Assembly (NCBI GenBank): GCA_016791065.1
Contig: JAEUOD010000117.1
Span: 1 to 42,860 of the forward strand
Direction: 5' to 3'
From: Dechloromonas sp.
Lineage (GTDB): Bacteria; Pseudomonadota; Gammaproteobacteria; Burkholderiales; Rhodocyclaceae
Length of the DNA stretch: 42,860 nucleotides
Made by a program: the position numbers and the translations under genes. Shown here one piece after another: positions 6,451 through 15,045 of the stretch. The number at the start of each line of letters is the position of its first letter. Within the stretch, counting starts at the first letter, position 1. A model generated the notes under the pieces. It saw only the letters and a program-made list of their open reading frames with translations. It was not told the origin of the DNA and ran no database searches.

Positions 6451-8013
6451 ATGGATGGAGGTTCACGTATTCTCAACGCCGCGCTGCGCGGCAAGATCAT
6501 GTCGGCCGAAGAGGCCGCCAACCTGATCCCGTCCGGCGTCAATGTCGGCATGAGCGGCTTCACCGGAGCCGGCTATCCGAAGCTAGTGCCGACGGCGCTG
6601 GCCAAGCGCATCATGGACGCCAACCTGCACGGCAAGAAGTTCAAGATTGGCGTGTGGACCGGTGCCTCGACCGCCCCCGAACTTGACGGCGCACTGGCCA
6701 TGGTCGATGGCATCGAGATGCGCCTGCCGTACCAGTCCGATCCTACCTGCCGCAAGCGCATCAATGCCGGCGAGATGGAATACATCGACATTCACCTTTC
6801 GCACGTCGCCCAGTTCGTCTGGTCCGGCTTTCTCGGCAAGCTGGACATTGCCGTGGTCGAAGTTGCCGGCATTCTCGAAGACGGGCGCCTCATCCCATCT
6901 TCCTCGATCGGCAACAACAAGACCTGGCTCGATCAAGCCGACAAGGTCATCCTCGAAGTCAATTCCTGGCAGAACCCGGCACTCGAGGGCATGCACGACA
7001 TCTACTACGGCACCGCCCTGCCCCCGCACCGCAAGCCGATCCCCTTGCTCAAGACCGATGACCGCATCGGCGAACCCTACTATCGCATCGACCCGAACAA
7101 GGTCATTGCCGTCATCGAGACCAACAAAGCCGACCGCAATTCGCCCTTCACCCCGCCCGACGCCAACTCGCGGCTGATCGCCGGTCATATCCTGGAGTTC
7201 CTGCAACATGAAGTGAAAAAGGGGCGGCTGCCGGCCAACCTGCTGCCGTTGCAGTCCGGTGTCGGCAACGTCGCCAATGCCGTGATGGCCGGCCTGCAGG
7301 ACGGGCCGTTCGAGAACCTGACGGCCTACACCGAAGTACTCCAGGACGGCATGCTTGACCTCATCAAGTCAGGCAAGCTGACCTGTGCCTCGGCCACCTC
7401 CTTTTCGCTGAGCCCACAGGCGCTGGAGGAACTCAACGCCGACCTGCCCCGCTTCAAGGATTCGATCATCCTGCGCCCGCAAGAGATCTCGAACCACCCG
7501 GAGGTCATCCGCCGCCTCGGCGTCATCGCAATGAACGGCCTGATCGAAGCCGACATCTACGGCAACGTCAATTCGACGCACATCATGGGCACCTCGATCA
7601 TGAACGGCATCGGCGGCTCGGGCGATTTCGCTCGCAATGCATTCGTCTCGATCTTCATGACGCCGTCGAGCGCCAAGAGCGGCAGCATTTCCTGCATCGT
7701 GCCGATGGTCTCGCACGTCGACCACACCGAGCACGATGTCCAGGTCATCGTCACCGAACAAGGTCTGGCCGATCTGCGCGGCCTGTCGCCCAAACAGCGC
7801 GCCAAGGTGATCATCGACAACTGCGCCCACCCGAACTTCAAGCCAGCCTTGCGGGAATACTACGATCGTGCCCAGCGCTACTCTCCGGGCCGCCACACGC
7901 CGCACCTGCTCGATGAGGCCTATACCTTCCTCCCCAACTGGGTGGCCAATCAGGCCGCCCGCGATGCCTGGCGCGAAGATGCCCTGGTTCAGGCCGACGC
8001 CTGGAAGAAATAG
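6451..8013 (+). CDS. Acetyl-CoA hydrolase/transferase (succinyl-CoA:acetate CoA-transferase type)
   Basis: A 520-aa cytoplasmic class I CoA-transferase that most likely moves CoA between succinyl-CoA (or propionyl-CoA) and acetate. Domain 1 is about 1-220 and domain 2 about 220-500. The motif AYTEVLQDG holds E295, aligning by position with the catalytic glutamate of AarC/Cat1-type enzymes (from memory). The conserved GNVNSTHIMGTSIMNGIGGS and VIVTEQGLADLRG segments fit this family. The ATG at 6451 is chosen because the longer frame would start inside the terminator; GGAG lies upstream. A monocistronic gene is likely. Close relatives are annotated as acetyl-CoA hydrolase, but transferase activity is more usual for this group. 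Confidence 0.9.
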   Translation: MDGGSRILNAALRGKIMSAEEAANLIPSGVNVGMSGFTGAGYPKLVPTALAKRIMDANLHGKKFKIGVWTGASTAPELDGALAMVDGIEMRLPYQSDPTCRKRINAGEMEYIDIHLSHVAQFVWSGFLGKLDIAVVEVAGILEDGRLIPSSSIGNNKTWLDQADKVILEVNSWQNPALEGMHDIYYGTALPPHRKPIPLLKTDDRIGEPYYRIDPNKVIAVIETNKADRNSPFTPPDANSRLIAGHILEFLQHEVKKGRLPANLLPLQSGVGNVANAVMAGLQDGPFENLTAYTEVLQDGMLDLIKSGKLTCASATSFSLSPQALEELNADLPRFKDSIILRPQEISNHPEVIRRLGVIAMNGLIEADIYGNVNSTHIMGTSIMNGIGGSGDFARNAFVSIFMTPSSAKSGSISCIVPMVSHVDHTEHDVQVIVTEQGLADLRGLSPKQRAKVIIDNCAHPNFKPALREYYDRAQRYSPGRHTPHLLDEAYTFLPNWVANQAARDAWREDALVQADAWKK

Positions 8014-8041
8014 TCCCCAGGTCGTTTGTCGGCGGCAACAA

Positions 8042-8069
8042 CCGGGCTGCGATGCGACTCGCGGCCCGG
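8042..8069 (+). other. Stem-loop after the CoA-transferase gene
   Basis: CCGGGC-T-GCGA, a 6-nt loop TGCGAC, then TCGC-G-GCCCGG: an 11-step stem with one T-G pair, 28 nt after the stop. There is no T-run, so it is either a 3'-protecting hairpin or a factor-dependent terminator. Confidence 0.45.
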
Positions 8070-8119
8070 CTTGGTCGACCCATGGTTAAGAATTACTAAG
8101 CCATCGGTTTAGAAAGACT

Positions 8120-8151
8120 CGATTGCTGCAGCGCAGCAATCGCCTTATAGT
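8120..8151 (+). promoter_or_regulatory. Promoter covered by a 23-bp palindrome
   Basis: A promoter TTGCTG (8123-8128), 17-nt spacer, TATAGT (8146-8151) precedes the 66-aa gene. The perfect inverted repeat CGATTGCTGC-AGC-GCAGCAATCG (8120-8142) overlaps the -35 box and most of the spacer, the geometry of a repressor operator. Its core, CTGC-N3-GCAG, matches the motif reported for Paracoccus PhaR (CTGC-N3-4-GCAG, from memory). Confidence 0.6.
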
Positions 8152-8189
8152 GAGGCTGCTATCACCGCCTGACACACAAGGAGGCCATC

Positions 8190-8390
8190 ATGTCCATCGC
8201 CAAACTGATTTCCTGGATGAGCGCACACCATCCGACAAAACGGAACGAAACCTGCAGCTACGAGGCCATATTCAAAGGCAGTCCGGGCCGCTCCGGTAGC
8301 AACCAAACCACATTGGCGAACGGTTTTCAGGTTGCCGGACATGATGCCGACGCCTATTTCAAGGAAGTCTTCTCCGGCCCGGTATTCTGA
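8190..8390 (+). CDS. Unknown 66-aa protein
   Basis: A 66-aa soluble-looking protein starting MSIAKLISWMSAHHPTKRNE and ending AYFKEVFSGPVF. I recognise no family, and no membrane segment, signal peptide or metal motif is clear. Support for it as a real gene is an excellent Shine-Dalgarno AAGGAGG (8178-8184) 5 nt before the ATG, together with a good promoter 40 nt upstream that carries a perfect palindromic operator. The gene is convergent with pgeF. Tight control plus small size suggest a condition-specific accessory protein. A connection to PHA or granule regulation is possible only through the operator's similarity to PhaR sites. Confidence 0.75.
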   Translation: MSIAKLISWMSAHHPTKRNETCSYEAIFKGSPGRSGSNQTTLANGFQVAGHDADAYFKEVFSGPVF

Positions 8391-8400
8391 AGCCAAGGCT

Positions 8401-9132
8401 TCAGTCGGCCAGCCAGATCAGACTGGCCATGCGGCCGGTCACGCCATCGCGGCGATAGGAGAAGAAGTGTTCAGGTTCGCTGACCGTACATCGCTCGCCG
8501 CCGCTGATCGAACCAAGCCCGGCCGTCTGTAGACGCTGGCGAGCCAGGCGATAGATGTCCGCCTGCCACTTGCCTGGCGCCCCGGGAATGAAGGCCGAGG
8601 CCGCTGCCGCATCCCTTGCGACAAAAGCAGCGCGCACCTCGTCGCCGACTTCGAAAGCGCCGGCGCCGATGGCCGGCCCCAGCCAGGCCATCAATTCGCC
8701 CGGCGGCACCGCCATCCTGTCCGTCGTCGCTTCCAGCACACCGGCGAGCAAACCACGCCAGCCGGCATGCGCCGCAGCAACAACACTTCCAGCGCGATCG
8801 CAGAACAGGACCGGCAGGCAATCGGCAGTCATCACCGCGCACACCTTGCCCGGCTGACGGGCAATGGCGGCATCCGCCTCCGGCATCGCCAGCGGGCGAT
8901 CGGCGTCGGCTACCGCAACGCCATGCACCTGCTTAAGCCATAAGGGTTCTGCCGGCAACAACCCGCGTATGAGCGCGCGATTGCGGCTTACGCATTGCGG
9001 ATCATCGCCGACATGATCGCCGAGGTTCAAACTCCCCCATGGAGCGCCACTGCAGCCGCCGCCGCGCAATGTCTGCAGGCTGCGTACCCTGGCCGGTGCC
9101 GGCCAGTCCGGCCGCAGCAACTCAAGCGCCAT
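8401..9132 (-). CDS. pgeF: PgeF/YfiH family peptidoglycan editing or purine nucleoside enzyme
   Basis: A 243-aa protein of the multicopper-oxidase-like DUF152/YfiH family. The conserved metal-site residues are visible in KQVHG (His), TADCLPV (Cys) and AHAGWRG (His). In E. coli the member removes wrongly incorporated L-Ser from muropeptides (PgeF); others act as purine nucleoside phosphorylase or adenosine deaminase (family knowledge). It starts 11 bp inside the end of rluD, the usual betaproteobacterial order rluD-yfiH, so the two are translationally linked. It is convergent with the 66-aa gene; the two stop codons lie in one palindrome (8387-8404). Confidence 0.92.
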   Translation of the reverse strand: MALELLRPDWPAPARVRSLQTLRGGGCSGAPWGSLNLGDHVGDDPQCVSRNRALIRGLLPAEPLWLKQVHGVAVADADRPLAMPEADAAIARQPGKVCAVMTADCLPVLFCDRAGSVVAAAHAGWRGLLAGVLEATTDRMAVPPGELMAWLGPAIGAGAFEVGDEVRAAFVARDAAAASAFIPGAPGKWQADIYRLARQRLQTAGLGSISGGERCTVSEPEHFFSYRRDGVTGRMASLIWLAD

Positions 9133-10081
9133 AACGCAGGAAATCGAGCAGGTCGCGCATGTCCTGCGGCATCGGCACCTCCCACTGCATCTTCAGGCCG
9201 CTCAGCGGATGGACCAGACCAAGGCGGGTCGCATGCAGCGCCTGACGCGGAAAATCGGGCAACTTCGGATTGACCTTGCCATAGACCTGGTCGCCGACTA
9301 GCGGATGGCCAATCGACGCGAGGTGGACGCGAATCTGGTGCGTCCGTCCGGTTTCCAGCGAACACTCGACGAAGGTGCAGTACGGGAACTGCTCCATGAT
9401 GCGGAACCAGGTCAGCGCCGGCTTTCCCCCCCGGTTTTCCGGGACGACCGCCATCTTGGTGCGCAAAACCGGATGCCGGCCGATCGGCTTGTCGACACCG
9501 CCTCCACTCTTCATGGCGCCGGCCGCGACGGCCAGATAGACGCGACGCACCGTGCGCGCCTGCAACTGGCGGACGAGGTCGGTCTGCGCTTCGAGCGTCT
9601 TGGCGACGACGAGCAGGCCGCTCGTATCCTTGTCCAGGCGGTGCACGATACCGGCACGCGGAATCTGCTCGATGCCCGGCACATGGTGCAGCAGCGCGTT
9701 CATCAGGGTACCGCTCCAGTTGCCGCTACCGGGATGGACGACCAGCCCGGCCGGCTTGTTGATGACGATCAGCGTCTCGTCTTCGAAGACGATATTGAGC
9801 GGAATGTCTTCCGGCTGTTCTGGAATATCACGCACATCGTTGAGCGGATTGACGACGAGACGCTCCCCCCCCAGCATCTTGCGCTTGGGTTCGCACTCGA
9901 CCTTTCCTTCGACGACGACCTGCCCATCCCGCACCCAAGCTTGCAGCCGGTTGCGCGAGTGTTGCGGGAGCATCTCGGCCAGCACCTGGTCGAGGCGGCG
10001 GCCATAGCTGGCATCGGGAACCGTCAGGCTGAGCGGTTCAGTTCGGCTATAATCGCCGGAGTTTTCCTTGGAATCTTTCAT
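9122..10081 (-). CDS. rluD: 23S rRNA pseudouridine synthase RluD
   Basis: A 319-aa enzyme that converts U1911, U1915 and U1917 (E. coli numbering) of 23S rRNA helix 69 to pseudouridine. It has an N-terminal S4 RNA-binding domain (about 28-90) and a RluA-type catalytic domain with GIVHRLDKDTSGLL, catalytic D150, and RTHQIRVH further on. The ATG at 10081 is preferred over the longer frame because the upstream extension would overlap all of the bamD signal peptide region in antisense. Its start codon overlaps the divergent bamD start by two bases. Synteny with bamD and yfiH is conserved in proteobacteria. Confidence 0.94.
   Translation of the reverse strand: MKDSKENSGDYSRTEPLSLTVPDASYGRRLDQVLAEMLPQHSRNRLQAWVRDGQVVVEGKVECEPKRKMLGGERLVVNPLNDVRDIPEQPEDIPLNIVFEDETLIVINKPAGLVVHPGSGNWSGTLMNALLHHVPGIEQIPRAGIVHRLDKDTSGLLVVAKTLEAQTDLVRQLQARTVRRVYLAVAAGAMKSGGGVDKPIGRHPVLRTKMAVVPENRGGKPALTWFRIMEQFPYCTFVECSLETGRTHQIRVHLASIGHPLVGDQVYGKVNPKLPDFPRQALHATRLGLVHPLSGLKMQWEVPMPQDMRDLLDFLRYGA
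10048..10053 (+). promoter_or_regulatory. bamD -10 box inside the rluD coding region
   Basis: A perfect TATAAT 26 nt upstream of the bamD ATG, giving a leader near 20 nt. No convincing -35 box is present at 16-18 nt. It falls within the first codons of rluD on the opposite strand. Confidence 0.5.
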
Positions 10082-10907
10082 GATGCGAAGTTTAGCTGCA
10101 TTCCGCAATTTCCCGACCTTCTGGCGTCTCCTGGCTGCACTTTTCGTTGCCCTCTCCCTTGTCGGTTGCAGCTCCTTCGGCAACATGCCGGACGAAACGG
10201 TAGGCTGGTCGGCTGCCAAGCTCTACTCGGAAGCCAAGGATGCCCAGGCTGAAGGCATTTGGGACAAGGCCGCCAAATACCTGGAAAAACTGGAATCGCG
10301 CTTCCCGTATGGCCGCTATGCCCAGCAGGCACAACTCGAACTCGGCTATGTGTATTGGAAAGCCAATGAGCCCGGCTCGGCACTCGCAGCCTGCGACCGC
10401 TTCATCAAGCTGCACCCGAATCACCCGGCTGTCGACTACGTTTACTATCTCAAGGGCCTGGTCAATTTCAATGAAGACCTCGGTCTGATCGGCTATATCA
10501 GCACCCAGGATCCGACCGAACGCGACCCCAAGGCGGCCCGCGAAGCCTTCGACGCCTTCCGCGAACTGGCAACGCGCTTCCCGAAGAGCAAGTACACCCC
10601 GGACGCCATCAAGCGCATGGAGTACCTCGTCAATGCGCTGGCTTCGCTCGAAGTCCACGTCGCCCGCTACTACATCACGCGCGGCGCCTACATTGCCGCC
10701 ATCAACCGCGCCCAGTACGCGCTCAAGACCTACCCCCAGGCCCCTGCCATCGAGGAAGCCATGTTCATCATGGTCACCGGCTACGACAAGCTGGGCATGA
10801 CCGACCTGCGCGACGACAGCAACCGGGTGATGCGCCAGAACTTCCCGAACAGCCGCTTCTACAAGGACGGCCTCGAGCGCAAGACGGCCTGGTGGAAGCT
10901 CTGGTAA
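10080..10907 (+). CDS. bamD: Outer membrane assembly lipoprotein BamD
   Basis: A 275-aa lipoprotein of the BAM complex, which inserts beta-barrel proteins into the outer membrane. It begins with a signal peptide and lipobox (SLVGC, lipidated Cys near residue 29), then tetratricopeptide-like repeats (WDKAAKYLEKLESRFPYGRYAQQAQL, YTPDAIKRMEYL and similar). The ATG at 10080 is taken; ATG 10083 directly after it is an equal alternative. It is divergent from rluD with overlapping start codons and convergent with the kinase gene (6 bp between ends). Length is typical of betaproteobacterial BamD. Confidence 0.95.
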   Translation: MMRSLAAFRNFPTFWRLLAALFVALSLVGCSSFGNMPDETVGWSAAKLYSEAKDAQAEGIWDKAAKYLEKLESRFPYGRYAQQAQLELGYVYWKANEPGSALAACDRFIKLHPNHPAVDYVYYLKGLVNFNEDLGLIGYISTQDPTERDPKAAREAFDAFRELATRFPKSKYTPDAIKRMEYLVNALASLEVHVARYYITRGAYIAAINRAQYALKTYPQAPAIEEAMFIMVTGYDKLGMTDLRDDSNRVMRQNFPNSRFYKDGLERKTAWWKLW

Positions 10908-10913
10908 ACCGCC

Positions 10914-13295
10914 TCAGCTCCCCTGCTTGATCGCCAGAATGGCCTGATTACGCAGGGTACGCAGCAGGGAAAGCTCCTTCTCCGGAATCTCGATGCCGCC
11001 GGGTTCGTCGCGGTCGGCATAGATCAGCGCCACCGGGTTCCCCTTGATATTCAGGGGGAACAGCACGAAGGAATGCGCCGGCACCGCCTTGCGGTACCAA
11101 TCGGGAATGCGTTCGGCGATCTTGGGATCGTTGATGTCGCTGATCAGGATGTCGACACCCTTCGAGGTAGCGGCATGAAAGATGTCCGGCGTGAAGCTGA
11201 GCGGAAAACGAAAGGCCTTGGCTACATCGTTGGCCTCCGGACCAAAGCCGAAACGCCCCTGCATGACCCCGGCCTTGGCATCGCGGATGCACAGCACGAC
11301 GCGCTTGAAGCCCATCGCCCGGTACATGGTTTCGAGGATGATGCGCAGGATGTCATTGAGCTTGAAACCATCGACCAGCGTGTTGCTGATGTCCTGAATA
11401 CCAGCGGTCAGGACCGACTGCGCATCGACCTGACGCCCCTCCGCGGCATCCGACTCGCCCCCTGCTCCGGCCAGCGGATCACTGTCGCGCAGTAGGGTGC
11501 CATCCATCGTATCAACCTCGCCACTCTCGGCTGACGCCCCTCCGGCATGGCGGGCAAACTGCCGCATTTGCCGGCCGAAAGTGGTCTGCTGCAGGTTGAG
11601 ATGGATGATCCTGGCAAACTCGGCCGCCTCCTCGACCGCCCGCTGTACCGTCTGCTGCACCTCTTTGAGATCAAGGGAGACGGCATCGGCGAAACGGGCC
11701 ATCGTCTTTTTCATCTCCCGTTCGCGCGCCTCCGGCGTCGCCTGTGCGATGACGTCGCACAGTTCGTTGGAGTAGCCCGACAACAGGCGCAAACGGTCTT
11801 CCTGCGTCGTCGCCTTCTTCACCGGACCGCTCGGCAGGCGCCGCATGCTGCCGACGATCAGTGGCGGAAAGCCCCACTGGCGGGCAACGGCGATACCCAT
11901 ATCCTCGAAGGAAATGCCCAGCACCTGCAGGGCGGCACTATCCTCTTTCGATCCCTTCTGTTCGATGATGCGGCGGATTTCCTCGGACTCGTCAGGAAAA
12001 TAGAACTGCGTCAGCAAACGTCCCAGGCTGTGGAACAGGGAGCAGATGAAAGTCTGCTCCAAGTCGCGCATCTGGGCCGTGGCCGAAATGTCCTTGGCGA
12101 GAATGCCGGCCAGGTTGGCGCGCAGGAAATCCTCCTTGAGCTGGTTGGCGTTGCTCTTGTTCTGCAAATGCTCGAACAACAGAACGGTGATCGCGATATT
12201 GCGCACTGCCTCGAAGCCGAGCACGATCACCGCGCGCGACACCGTGCTGATGCTGCCGCCACCAGCCGGCCGGAAATAGGCCGAATTGACCAGACGCAGA
12301 ATCTTGTTGGTCAGTGCGAAGTCCTTGAGGATGGTATTGGAGAGCTTGCTGATGCTCTCCGTCTCGCTGTTGGCGATCTTGTTGATGGCGCTGACCGATT
12401 CCGACAAGGCCGGGAAGTCGCTCTTGTGGCGCATCCGGCGCAGCAGGAAGTCGAGCGTGGACTGGCGCGTATCTCCCCCTGCCTGAAGCTCATCGTCCGG
12501 ATCGAGATAGCTGTCGAGCGCATCGGCAAACTGCCGGGCACTCTGATAGCGCAGCGCCGGATCGCGGGCCAGCGCCTTGTGAAGAATGGCCGCCAGAGGC
12601 TCATCGATGGCCATGCCAGCGGGCAGGCGGATATCTTCATTGGCAATCCGGTGCATGACCTGGAAGATGTTATCCCCCGAGACCGCCCGCCGTCCTGAGA
12701 GCAGTTCGAACAGGATCAGTCCGGCCGCGAATACGTCCGTACGCTCGCCGACCTCGCGTCGCTCGACGTACTCCGGCGCCATATAGGCTGGCGTTCCCGT
12801 GTATTCCTCAAGATCGTCGCTGGCACTGCCAATACGGGCCGCGATACCGAAATCCATGACGCGCGGCGTACCGTTCTCATCGAGCAGGATGTTGGATGGC
12901 TTGAGATCGCGATGAATGATGCCCTGGGCGTGCGCCTGGGCGATCGCATCGAGGATGGGGCGCAGCAGGGTCACCGCCCTAACCGGCGTCAGGGCTCCGC
13001 TATCGTGCAGAAAATCGGCCAGGGTCTTGCCCGGCACGTACTCGAAAACCAGGTAGAGATCGCCCCCTTCTTCGCCGGCCTCGAAAATAGGCACGATGTT
13101 GGGGTGGCGCAATTGCCCGACCATCCGGGCCTCGTCGAGCAAAACCTTGTTCTGTGCCGGATCGGGCCGCGTCAGGTGCACCGTCTTGATCGCGACCTCG
13201 CGCTGCAATTGCGGGTCGAAACCCAGCCAGACCGTGCTCTGCGCACCGCGCCCCAGTTCGCCGCGCAATTCGAAGCGGCCGATTTTCTTGCTCAT
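10914..13295 (-). CDS. Ser/Thr protein kinase fused to HDOD and GAF domains
   Basis: A 793-aa signalling protein. An N-terminal Hanks-type kinase (about 8-265) has the Gly loop ELGRGAQSTVW, VAIK (K37), HRDLKPSN (D130, K132, N135), DFG (148-150) and the activation segment GTPAYMAPE, all intact. An HDOD domain follows (about 283-490; KILRLVNSAYFR, SRAVIVLGFEAVRNI). A low-complexity linker leads to a C-terminal GAF-like domain (about 640-785; DISNTLVDGFKLNDILRIILE...). There is no transmembrane segment, so it acts in the cytoplasm. The start overlaps the DUF3293 stop by 4 nt (ATGA), so the two are translationally coupled. It is probably a sensor that phosphorylates partners in response to a ligand bound by GAF; targets are unknown. 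Confidence 0.93.
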   Translation of the reverse strand: MSKKIGRFELRGELGRGAQSTVWLGFDPQLQREVAIKTVHLTRPDPAQNKVLLDEARMVGQLRHPNIVPIFEAGEEGGDLYLVFEYVPGKTLADFLHDSGALTPVRAVTLLRPILDAIAQAHAQGIIHRDLKPSNILLDENGTPRVMDFGIAARIGSASDDLEEYTGTPAYMAPEYVERREVGERTDVFAAGLILFELLSGRRAVSGDNIFQVMHRIANEDIRLPAGMAIDEPLAAILHKALARDPALRYQSARQFADALDSYLDPDDELQAGGDTRQSTLDFLLRRMRHKSDFPALSESVSAINKIANSETESISKLSNTILKDFALTNKILRLVNSAYFRPAGGGSISTVSRAVIVLGFEAVRNIAITVLLFEHLQNKSNANQLKEDFLRANLAGILAKDISATAQMRDLEQTFICSLFHSLGRLLTQFYFPDESEEIRRIIEQKGSKEDSAALQVLGISFEDMGIAVARQWGFPPLIVGSMRRLPSGPVKKATTQEDRLRLLSGYSNELCDVIAQATPEAREREMKKTMARFADAVSLDLKEVQQTVQRAVEEAAEFARIIHLNLQQTTFGRQMRQFARHAGGASAESGEVDTMDGTLLRDSDPLAGAGGESDAAEGRQVDAQSVLTAGIQDISNTLVDGFKLNDILRIILETMYRAMGFKRVVLCIRDAKAGVMQGRFGFGPEANDVAKAFRFPLSFTPDIFHAATSKGVDILISDINDPKIAERIPDWYRKAVPAHSFVLFPLNIKGNPVALIYADRDEPGGIEIPEKELSLLRTLRNQAILAIKQGS

Positions 13296-13720
13296 TCTTG
13301 TTCTTCTATCCAAACCAGTCGGGGAATTCCGTCTGCGCCCCCGCAGACTATTGCATTCTGCCCAAAATCCCCGGCCAGCGCACAGGCATCTTCGCAGGTG
13401 ATATCGGGCACGAAGCAACTTTCCTCGACCGGCCCGTCTGCCTCGTCGGGTACGTTTTCGCCGGCATAGGGCTCGTAGTGGCCTTCGAGCAGGTCACACT
13501 CCAGTTGCGACTGGCGCTCCGCGTTCAGTTCCGCCGCCACCACCTCCGACCCCGGGTTGTAAGCGGTGATGACAGCGAAGCCGGAACACCCGTTCTTGTC
13601 CAGCCAGGCGCTCAGGACGGCGTTCGGCTGATCGATCCTCAGATCAGCAAAGCCGCCGGGCAGGAACACCCGGTAAGTCGTCGCGCGGTAGGCCGCATCC
13701 AGTTCATTCGTCTTCCCCAT
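13292..13720 (-). CDS. DUF3293 family protein
   Basis: A 142-aa acidic cytoplasmic protein starting MGKTNELDAAYRATTYRVFL and containing the NPGSEVVAAELNAERQSQLECDL stretch typical of DUF3293. Function unknown. The start could instead be the GTG at 13729, three codons earlier; the ATG is preferred by a small margin. It overlaps the rmuC end by 17 nt and the kinase start by 4 nt, placing it in the same operon. Confidence 0.82.
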   Translation of the reverse strand: MGKTNELDAAYRATTYRVFLPGGFADLRIDQPNAVLSAWLDKNGCSGFAVITAYNPGSEVVAAELNAERQSQLECDLLEGHYEPYAGENVPDEADGPVEESCFVPDITCEDACALAGDFGQNAIVCGGADGIPRLVWIEEQE

Positions 13721-15038
13721 CCTTTTCACCCACTCCGATCAATTGTTCCGACACCCCTGCCGGCAAAGCCTCGACGTCCTTCAGGCGCCGGGATAGCTGG
13801 CGTGTCCGGGTCTCCGCCCGGCTGATACTGTTGCTCGCTTCATCGAGTTTCTTGCGCGTATGCGCCAAGGCCTCGCCAAACTTGCCGAACTCCGTCTTCA
13901 CCGCACCAAGTACTGCCCAGACCTCGGCCGAGCGCTGTTCGATGGCCAGCGTCCGGAAACCCATCTGCAAGCTGTTGAGCAAGGCGGCCAGTGTCGTCGG
14001 CCCGGCCAGGCTGACCCGAAAATCGCGCTGCAGTGCCTCGGCCAGCCCCGGCCGGCGCAAGGCCTCGGCATACAGCCCTTCGACCGGCAGGTAGAGCATG
14101 GCGAAGTCGGTCGTATGGGGCGGCGCCACATATTTCTCGCGAATGCTCTTCGCCTCGTGCTTCAAACGGACCTCGATCCCGCGCGACGCCTCCTCGACGG
14201 CCGGCGCATCGCCGCGCTCCTGGGCTTCGAGCAGACGCTGGTAATCCTCGATTGGGAACTTGGCATCGATCGGCAGCCAGACCACTGCGCCATCATCTTT
14301 GCCTGGCAGGCGGATGGCAAAATCGACGCGCTCGTTGCTGCCCGGAAGCGTCGCCACATTGGCTGCGAACTGCTCGGCCGTCAGCAGTTGCTCGAGCAAG
14401 GCGGCAAGCTGCACCTCGCCCCAGGTGCCGCGCGTCTTAACGTTGCTCAGCACCCGCTTGAGATCGCCGACCCCGGCAGCGAGGTTCTGCATCTCGCCCA
14501 GGCCGCGATGGACCTGCTCCAGACGCTCACTGACTTGTTTGAAGGACTCGCCCAGGCGCTGCTCCAGCGTCGCATGCAGCTTTTCGTCGACCGTCCGGCG
14601 CATTTCCTCGAGCTTGCCGGCGTTATCGGTCTGGATCGCCAGCAGGCGCCCTTCGACGCTGAGCTTGAGCCGCTCGAAACGCTCGTCCAGCCCCTGCGAA
14701 AAGCGGTTCAGCTCGCATGCAAAAGCGTCGAGCCGCTCTGCCTGCAGCGTGCCGAACTGGCCGACCTGGGTCGTTACCGTCTGCGCCAGAAGGGTCGACG
14801 ACTGGGCGCGCTCCTCGCGATCGCGAAACGCCTCCTCGGCATCGTCGCGGCGGTTACGCGCCAGTTCCTCGCGCAGTTCGCGTTCGAGCCTGGACAAGCC
14901 CTTTTCCTGGGCCTCCTGCAAGGCACGAAAACGCCCGGCCTCCTCCTCGCGCCGCCCACCGCGCAGCAACGTGGCCGCCTGCAGCAGAATGACCACCACC
15001 ACGCCAGCCAGCAGGGCCAGCCCCGTTGTTTCGCTCAT
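13704..15038 (-). CDS. rmuC: DNA recombination protein RmuC
   Basis: A 444-aa membrane-anchored protein that limits DNA inversions and rearrangements in E. coli (family knowledge). It has one N-terminal transmembrane helix (about 5-25), a long charged coiled coil (about 30-190, rich in Glu/Arg), then the RmuC nuclease-like domain (about 200-400; VKTRGTWGEVQLAALLEQLL, LPIDAKFPIEDYQRL, and FAMLYLPVEGLYAEAL). Seven bases separate it from the upstream DUF748 gene, and its end overlaps DUF3293. Confidence 0.94.
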   Translation of the reverse strand: MSETTGLALLAGVVVVILLQAATLLRGGRREEEAGRFRALQEAQEKGLSRLERELREELARNRRDDAEEAFRDREERAQSSTLLAQTVTTQVGQFGTLQAERLDAFACELNRFSQGLDERFERLKLSVEGRLLAIQTDNAGKLEEMRRTVDEKLHATLEQRLGESFKQVSERLEQVHRGLGEMQNLAAGVGDLKRVLSNVKTRGTWGEVQLAALLEQLLTAEQFAANVATLPGSNERVDFAIRLPGKDDGAVVWLPIDAKFPIEDYQRLLEAQERGDAPAVEEASRGIEVRLKHEAKSIREKYVAPPHTTDFAMLYLPVEGLYAEALRRPGLAEALQRDFRVSLAGPTTLAALLNSLQMGFRTLAIEQRSAEVWAVLGAVKTEFGKFGEALAHTRKKLDEASNSISRAETRTRQLSRRLKDVEALPAGVSEQLIGVGEKDGEDE

Positions 15039-15045
15039 CCGTCGT

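Noticed and set aside
8387-8404. Palindrome CTGAAGCC-AA-GGCTTCAG over the stop codons of the 66-aa gene and pgeF
   Set aside because: Loop too small for the full stem and no T-run; not called a terminator.
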